A DNA stretch of 64,000 nucleotides, taken from Liquidambar formosana. Taxonomy: Eukaryota; Streptophyta; Magnoliopsida; Saxifragales; Altingiaceae. Below, piece after piece: positions 56,956-64,000 of the stretch. The position numbers and the translations under genes were made by a program. The stretch covers positions 28,640,810 through 28,704,809 of the forward strand of contig CM077826.1 of NCBI GenBank assembly GCA_039720395.1, given 5' to 3'. Each line of letters opens with the position of its first letter. The first letter of the stretch is position 1. The notes under the pieces are model-generated. The model was not told the origin of the DNA. It ran no database searches and worked only from the letters and a program-made list of their open reading frames with translations.

Positions 56956-57125
56956 CTTTTTTTTTGATAAATAACAATTGTATTAATCAAAGAGATAAAT
57001 ACATATTGGACAAGAAGTCCAACAAGAGACCAAAAAGGAGCCACAAAAACAAACAGCCCTAAGCATCAAAACAAAACAAGAACGCCTCCAAACAAAAGGC
57101 AAACCAAAACCAAAACATCATCACC

Positions 57126-60100
57126 TCAAGGAGGACAAAAAGAAGCCCCAAAAGCTCTATGCTTAATAGGTTTCGAAGCAGAAATCTCTTTCCAATTTCT
57201 AACAATCAGAAACAAAGGAATACCCTCAAAGGATTTGTCCACCGAAGCCCATAAGGAAGCAAGGAAGCACACTTTGTCCCAAATACTATCCAAATCCTCA
57301 TACATATCTCTGAAAATTCTAGCATTTCTTTCAATCCAAATCACCCATAAAATGACTAGAACAGCAGTACTCCAAAGGATTTTCACCCTTTTGGAGTTCC
57401 CAAAGCCTCTGAAATCCACCTCAAGCATTCTAGGAAAATGCTCAGGTCTCACCCAATTCACATCAGCTAAGGTGAAAAGACGTTGCCACAAGACAAAAGA
57501 GATCTCACAGTGGAGAAATAAATGATCCACAGATTCTCCCTTTTTCTTACAAAGAACACACCAATCTGGAGATAGACAAAAATAAGGTCTTTTCCTTTGA
57601 ACCCAATCATTGGTATTAGTCCTCTGGTGAGCAGCTGACCAAGCCAATAGCTTAACCTTTAAAGGGACAATAGCTTTCCAAATCCTTCTAGCAGGAGTAA
57701 ATATGGGAATAGTGGGATCTTCTCTCAGAGATTCAAAAAAGGATTTAGAAGAAAAGGATTGAGAAGGGTGGCTTGTCCAAATCCTTCTATCATTACTCAA
57801 AGGGGCAAACAAAATATTTTGGATAGTAGCCAAAAGAGCCACCATCTCCTCAGATTCTCTATCATTAAGATTTCGGGAAAGGAAGAAATTCCAGTTCAAA
57901 GAACTAGAGTCCATAGAAACCATATCAGCAATGACAGCATGTTTAGCACTGGATAATCGATATAATCTAGGATATAAAGCATGTAAAGGTCTCTCTCCCA
58001 CCCACACATCCTCCCAAAAACAGATGCGAGCGCCATTGCGAACAAGAAATTTGATATGGTTCAAAAAGCAAGGAAGGCCTTGAGAGATACATTTCCAAGG
58101 ACAACGATAACTCTTCCTTTCAACCAAGTTAGAATCCCACCCATTATTTTGAATACCATACTTGCTTTTGATAACAGAATGCCAAAGAGAATCCTGTTCA
58201 ATGGGGAATCTCCACAACCATTTACCAGTGAGAGCCACATTCCTAAGAATGATATTGCCTAAATCAAGCCCCCCTTTGTCCTTAGACCTAGTCACCACAT
58301 CCCACCTAACCCAGTGATCTTTTTTGCCTTCCCCACTTCCTTCCCACAAAAAGTCTCTTTGCATCTTCTCAATTCTCATAGCAACTTTCTTGGGAATCTT
58401 AAACAAGGACAAAAAGTATGTAGGAATACTACTAAGAACAGACTTCACCAAAGTTAACCTCCCACCTCTGGATAAGTAAGCCTTTTTCCACCCATCTAAT
58501 CTTTTACCAATTTTTTCTATCACCCCATCCCAAAAACTCACAACCAAAGAATTACCTCCAAGAGGCATACCTAAATATTTCATGGGCCAATCACTAATAG
58601 AACAACCAACCTTAGAAGCCAATCTCTCAAGCTTAGCCGATTCCACATTAATTCCCCCTAAAGAACTTTTTCAGAGATTGACCTTCAACCCAGAAAGAAC
58701 CTCAAAACCCCTAACCAACATAGTCAAATCCCTAAGATTCTCCTCACTAGCTTCAAGGAAAAAAATAGTGTCATCAGCAAATTGAAGATGAGATATCTTC
58801 ACTCTATCCCTCCCAACCACGAAACCATGGATGATATCCTTCTCTTCCGCCCTACTCACCATTCTACTCAGAGTATCAACCACAATGGTGAATAAGAAAG
58901 GAGATAAGGGGTCACCCTGTCTCAACCCTCTAGAGGCCTCAAACCACCCTCTAGGTCTACCATTAACCATCACAGCAAAGTTCATAGACTTCAAACACCC
59001 TTTAATCCATCCTCTCCATCTCTCACCAAAGCCTTTCCTCTTCAAAACATAATCAAGAAAATTCCAATCAACATGATCATAAGCTTTCTCAAAATCAAGT
59101 TTAAAGACCACACCTTCCTTTTTTCTTTTTTTATAGTCCTCCACCATCTCATTGGCAATAAGCACAGCATCAAGAATCTGTCTACCTTTTACAAAAGCTC
59201 CTTGAGCTTCCGTAATAGTCTAACTAAGAACCTCCCTAAGCCTAAACGACAAGACTTTGGTAATGATCTTATAAAGACTAGTGACAAGACTGATAGGCCT
59301 AAAATCCTTAATGTTAATGGATCTATCCTTCTTAGGAATAAGACAGATAAAGGAGGCATTAGTGCATCTATTAACAACCCCATTTTCAAAAAACTCCTTA
59401 AAAACCTCAATCAAATCATTCTTAATCATCCCCCAACAATCCTGAAACATAGCCATCGAAAAGCCATCGGGGCCAGGAGACTTATCTCTACTCATCTCAA
59501 AAACAGCCTTTTTGATCTCATCTTCCGAAAAAGGTTTTTCAAGCAAATTCACACTAGCCTCATCAATAGGACACCAATCAAGACCCTCAATACTCCATCT
59601 ATCACTCCTAGGAGACGAATACAAGAGAGAAAAAAACTCTACTAGCTCCTTAGCAACCTCCTCCGGCTCCTCAATCACCTCTCCTGAACTCAATTCAAGC
59701 CTTTTTATCATATTCTTTTTCCTCCTACCATTGGCTACTCTATGAAAAAGTTTAGTATTGTTATCACCTTCTTTTATCCAATTAACCTTTGCTTTTTGTC
59801 TCCAACTCACCTCTTCCTTAAATATCACCTCCTCAAATTGATTCCTAAGCCTCTGTCTCTCAAGTCTAAAATCATCAGAAAGCACCCCTTCACTCTCAAT
59901 GTCATCAAGGACTTGAATACGCTTCGAAATGGAGCTTTTGATTTCTCTCATATCTCCAAAAATATTTTTGTTCCACTCTTTAATCTCATCTTTCACATGT
60001 TGAAGCTTCTTCATGAATTTAAATCCTTCCCACCCCTGCACAGAACACCCATTCCAAGCCCTCTCAATGAAATTTTTAAAAGAATGATGAGCAAGCCACA

Positions 60101-60836
60101 TATTTTCAAATCTAAAGGGGGTAGGACCCCACAAAATAGGATTAGACTCTAACACAATTGGATTATGATCCGAGGTCAACCTAGGCAAAGTCTCTTGCGT
60201 AACATTAGGAAACAAATCCTCCCAACTAGACGAAAACAAAAATCTGTCCAATCTATTGCACACCACTCTATCCTGAAGGTTTGACCAAGTAAAAGAAGCA
60301 TTCTGAAGAGGCGGATCTCTAAGGTTGCACTCTCGAATAAAGGAATCGAAATCTCTCATACTTCTAGTTCTTCTCGAGCCATTCAACTTCTCATTCATCA
60401 GCCTAATAACATTGAAATCACCGCCTAGACACCAATTAGGACTACACAGCCCAAACAAACAACCTAATTCCTCCCATAAGGCTTTCCTCAATCTAGGACT
60501 ATTAGGACCGTACACACAAGAAAGCCACCACTCATCCCCAACAGAAGGTTTCAATATAACAGAAAGAGAAAATAACCCTTCAACCACCTCTAAGCCTAAG
60601 ACAACTCTAGTATCCCAAATAACAATGATCCCTCCCGAAGCTCCCACCGAGGGAGCAAAAGCCCACTCTTTATGACGGACCTCCCAAACACTCCTAATCG
60701 AAGAAATATCAACCACCTCCATTTTAGATTCTTGAAACAAAACAATATCAAGCTGAGATTTAAGAATCACATTTTTTATTACCTTTCTTTTCCTAATAGA
60801 ACCCAAACCTCTAACATTCCAACTCAAGATCTTCAT
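57126..60836 (-). pseudogene. LINE ORF2: endonuclease-RT-zf-RVT, two stop codons
   Basis: A single frame of 1237 codons interrupted by TAG at 59222-59220 and TGA at 58673-58671. The endonuclease starts MKILSWNVRGLGS, with LFQESKM (catalytic Glu), CVYGPN, GGDFNVIR and LTSDHNPIV. RT has DKSPGPDGFSM, FRPISLVTSLYKI, DFEKAYDHVDWNF (catalytic Asp), GLRQGDPLSPFLFTIVVD and LQFADDTIFF (catalytic DD). Then come YLGMPLGGN, LSRGGRLTLVKSVLSSIPTY, the zf-RVT domain VPLKVKLLAWSAAHQR and WCVLCKKKGESVDHLFLHC. All catalytic residues are in place. The ATG overlaps the ORF1 stop as ATGA. Antisense ORFs over this stretch are shadows. Confidence 0.92.
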
Positions 60837-63577
60837 CTATTAACTCCATTGCCTCCCCCAAATTTTCTAAACTTACCAGCATCATAGTTAACCTCCCACT
60901 GTAATTTCCTTAATTCCCTATCTTCTCTGGAGACCCTGCCTCTCCCTCTTCTCACACCTCTGCCTACAGAAGCTTTTTTACATCTACCCCCAGCATTGTC
61001 TCTAGACCTGTTAACCCTGTCTTTGATTAAAGAGAAGCCTAATTTTCTAAATAAAACTCTTAGAGCCACCTAGTCATCCTTAGTCCAAGACGGCTCCCTA
61101 TCTCTATCCTCTTCCTCTCCATCACCTTCCTCCTCACTGTCAGCTACCTCATTTTCTCTCTCCCCACTTCCTGGAAAAATCGAGCAATCCCCCCTTAACC
61201 TGTTTTCAATATGGCATTCCGTTGTCTGTTTAGCCTTTTCCGGATTCAAAATAAAAGGAACATTCTCACAAAGAAGAGTAGGAGAGAAATCATAAGTCGG
61301 AATAATATCCACCAAAGAATTACCTTGCATAAGGGATGAATCGACAGCTTTCGAAGAAGAGAACTTTTTTTGTATAGGAACTCCTGCCCCACTCCTCGAT
61401 TCAGGTCTAATCTCCTTGTCAGAGAGAATCGAAAATTGCTTTTGTCCTCTTATAAAATCAGTATGGGCTCCGTCAGCTCTCTAATCAGGGGAAACCAATG
61501 AATCAGGAACAAAAGACACCAAATTTCCTTCATACTGATCACCCGTTAACACCATCTGAACATCACTACCATGCTCAAAGAGGTTAGGATTACACCCCCG
61601 CGATTCACTGTTCTGCACAAACTCAGCCTCGTCCACCATAGGAGCTTCAATTCTGTCGAAAATGGTGTCCCTACTAATCTGCTTGCTTATCCGAGAGTTA
61701 GTAGCTCGAACCTTCTGCATTTCCTTGCCTGAATATTCTTCAAACAATTGATGCACACTCACGTCAGTTTCTGGATAGCTTACATTTCTATCCTCTGCAA
61801 ACAATTCTTCATCAACATCATCGCTACTGTCACTTCGATTCGAGCTAGAAAGATCACCCACCCTATCATCTTTATTCCTGCCGAAAATCCTACCTTGCTT
61901 CAATCTGCTGGTGTTCGATGCATCCTTGACGGGCTCTCTCATTTCATCTTCATCGCAGTTGTGGACACACTCACAATGACCGCGCACTAGCTCCTTCGCC
62001 TTCTCTCTGCCCTTTCCATTCGACCCTATCTGCTGATAATGGTTCCTGCGAGAAGAATCAGCACCATGCGAATCCTTTGAAAGGGTATTAAAGCCCTCAA
62101 CACAGGTCTCGCCCAAGGCATGAGCCCGAGAACTAGAACCAGCTTCCCCACCCAGTTTGGAACTAAGGCCCACTTGAAAATTACTCGGCCCACTTCCAAA
62201 AACAAGCCCGTTATTCCTCAGATGAGCCTCATCGCAATCCAACTTTTCAAAATTCAAATTTTGATTTGGATAGGGTCCCTCATCCATACCGCCACCAACA
62301 ATTTGAGCATAAGACACACATTTCGTCGGTGCACCAGAATATCCATGCTGTCCAGAACCAATGTCTGAATAGCTGCCACCTGTCCGATATACCGACGCCC
62401 TATCATCTCCAACCTCAAGCAAATTGCACTGTTTAATTGTACTGCCATCCACCTTCTGCCCATAATCTGGCTGATTCATCTCAATTTTTCCCCCTTCTTG
62501 GCCTAACAGCTTCTTAATTCTCAACGAATACATAACTCCCCTATCACGCACCTCCACAAAAGTAGGGATAAACCCATCTTCTCCCCCTTTGACCAACAAC
62601 ACAGCTTCTTCTAAATTATCCATAGTTACTGTTCTCCGATCACACATAAGCAGTCCACCACAGCAATCCCCAATAGAATTAAAAATTTCTCTAGTCCACA
62701 AATGGAATGGTAATCCCCTCACCGCAATCCACCCTCTCTCCATTGGAATAGAGTCAGCGAAGGAATTTACATCTGGCCTCCATTTGTGGAGAATAACAAC
62801 CATCTTGTTCTCCAGACAAACCCTGCCTAATCTACCAATTTTAGAGGCACTATCTTCGTTATCACATAAAAAAATAGCTCTATTATCAGAGAAAGGAAAA
62901 AGTCTCAAATCCTTACCCCTGCCAAGCCGTATCTCCAGAGCCTTTGTGACATCACTCCATTTCACATTCTTCTCAACAAGGTCACAAACAACAACCCTAT
63001 CCCAAACACCAAAGTTATTGGCCATAGAGCTATATTTGGTTTGAATACAAAACTTCCTTCCCAGATGCACCACTGAACTCGCAACCCTCACCTCCTCTTT
63101 CTGGACCCCCCAAATATCTTTCGGAACGTTGATGGCTTCTCTGTTACTGGTACCTTCATGGCCCTTTAGTACTGAATTACCCTGATCTACCTTCTGTGTC
63201 AGCTCATAAATAATTCTCCCAAACTCTTTCCATCCATTACCTTCATAACCTTCCGGAATAATAATGAATCTGCTTCTTCCAGCCTTGTTAATCTCAGAAA
63301 GGCATGCGAAATAACCCCTTTGATTTTTCTTAACTTCTAACAACAATGTCTGGTCAACCCCTCTGTTTTTTCGTATGAAAGCCTTATCCCCTTTCCAAGA
63401 CCTCAGCTCTTCGAAACCATGAATCAGCCATCTTGCTTCCACTACGTCGATGTATAGCGAGATTCTAATCCCCCTTCCATTTTCGGATATCTTGATGCTG
63501 TCCTGTTTGTATCCCCCAACCAAAAGAAAATCAAAGGATTTACCTTCGATTCTTAAAAACCTGTTGCCTTCACCCAT
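60833..63577 (-). pseudogene. LINE ORF1 with DUF4283-like domain, two stop codons
   Basis: The longest open part is 63577-61481 (698 codons). The same frame continues after TAG 61483-61481 to TAG 61072-61070 and on to TGA 60835-60833, so the ancestral frame may have had 915 codons. Residues about 70-128 contain KKNQRGYFACLSEINKAGRS and FIIIPEGYEGNGWKEF, resembling a PUR-type single-stranded nucleic-acid-binding fold. Around 208-355 is the DUF4283-like region of plant LINE ORF1 proteins (WSDVTKALEIRLG, RGWIAVRGLPFHLWT). No CCHC zinc knuckle was seen. The middle is Ser/Gly/Asn-rich. The extension has an acidic block (DSEEEGDGEEEDRDRE) and a basic block (RGVRRGRGRVSR). Its product would bind the LINE RNA; the domain names are by eye. 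Confidence 0.8.
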
Positions 63578-64000
63578 CTGTAGAAATATACCCAGAACTC
63601 CAACGACTTGAATCAGAAATCAGATCAACAGCTTCAATGCTTGATGCAAGAAAAAACAAGTACCGGCGTGTGTGAAATCTAACCCACAGCTGGCATCTTC
63701 ACCGGAAAGATCAGAACCAGGTCGACAGAACAGGGAAGAGACTCACCTTCAACCAGTCATATGATCAGCGGCTTCGTCTACATCACCCAGTTTCTACCAT
63801 ACCGCAAATTGCGATCTATACCCTAGAACGAAACAGAGGACAAAAGATCTAGTCCCCTCCAAGGGAGGGGAACGGAGAGAAATTGTATCGCACAAACCTC
63901 AGATAATCTGATCGAGATTCACCGACAAAGATAAAAGGGGAAAGACATGTGCACGTTAGCGAACAAAGGGAGGCTAGAATGCGCCGAGAGCTTCTCTCTC
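63578..64000 (-). other. Probable LINE 5' untranslated region
   Basis: Upstream of the ORF1 ATG on the minus strand; GC-richer than the surrounding introns and with no long ORF. The element's 5' end and target duplication could not be located, so part of this may already be GPN3 intron or the older LINE. Confidence 0.45.

Larger units (their letters stand above)
56956..64000 (-). mobile_element. Nearly full-length L1-type LINE
   Basis: The poly-A tail (T-run 56956-56964) is on the left, preceded by a 3' untranslated region of about 160 bp with the terminal TTGATTAATACAATTG. ORF2 (60836-57126) and ORF1 (63577-60833) follow to the right. 63578-64000 is probably its 5' untranslated region; the 5' end is not reached or not recognisable. 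There are no frameshifts in 6.4 kb, only four premature stops, so the insertion is young. The 3' target flank on the minus strand, AGAACGCCTATGATCATG, belongs to the older LINE. Located in the GPN3 intron, antisense to the gene. Confidence 0.9.

Noticed and set aside
59073..60152. Plus-strand ORFs of 136-190 codons within the LINE
   Set aside because: Antisense shadows of the intact ORF2 frame.
62589..63044. Plus-strand 151-codon ORF
   Set aside because: Antisense shadow of LINE ORF1.
1..64000. CRISPR array, bacterial operon, or plastid/mitochondrial insertion
   Set aside because: No regularly spaced direct repeats with unique spacers, no ribosome-binding-site-led gene chains and no organellar gene sequence were seen.

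Overview
The window is nuclear DNA of a flowering plant. Three conserved plant genes are split by long AT-rich introns with GT..AG borders, and plant transposable-element families (L1-type LINEs, Ty1/copia, TRIM, Mutator-like, hAT, Stowaway, a Helitron-like end, a tRNA-derived SINE) fill most of the remainder. The sequence alone does not fix the species; the inflated introns suggest a large, repeat-rich genome.

Layout. 1-1342: LTR-retrotransposon debris with a primer-binding site. 2071-26173 (+): a vacuolar cation/proton exchanger of the CAX2/CAX5 type. I could join eleven coding exons in frame into 432 residues; the last exon is only 14 nt and lies beyond a 7.1-kb intron. Its introns hold an intact 331-bp TRIM, LINE fragments, hairpin MITEs, two U2-snRNA-like segments, a SINE, decayed copia pieces, a Mutator-like element with 8-bp target duplication and a 233-bp tandem repeat. 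26174-34663: intergenic, mostly one decayed L1 LINE (29047-32930, minus). 34664-39563 (-): a membrane steroid-binding protein (MSBP/MAPR), two exons around a 4.3-kb intron that carries a 589-bp Mutator-type MITE with a perfect 9-bp target duplication and a LINE fragment. 39564-54309: intergenic repeats, namely a 72-bp minisatellite, a TRIM-like element, a hairpin MITE, a hAT-like element with a nested fold-back, a Stowaway-like MITE, a 5'-truncated copia (48160-50974, minus) and a long SIRE-type LTR with an array of palindromic 16-mers. 54310 onward (+): the first four coding exons of the GPN-loop GTPase GPN3. Its next intron runs off the window and contains an old LINE fragment into which a nearly complete L1 LINE (56956 to at least 63577, minus) has inserted.

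The three cellular genes have unrelated jobs (vacuolar Ca2+/metal-H+ antiport, membrane haem/steroid binding, RNA polymerase assembly) and there is no sign that they work as a unit. I found no tRNA or rRNA gene, no CRISPR array and no gene cluster that looks like a new biological system. The most interesting material is in the mobile elements: a LINE disabled only by four C-to-T-type stop codons, its unusual ORF1, the U2-like copies, a promoter-like module shared by a MITE and an intronic tandem repeat, and the palindrome array in a retrotransposon LTR.
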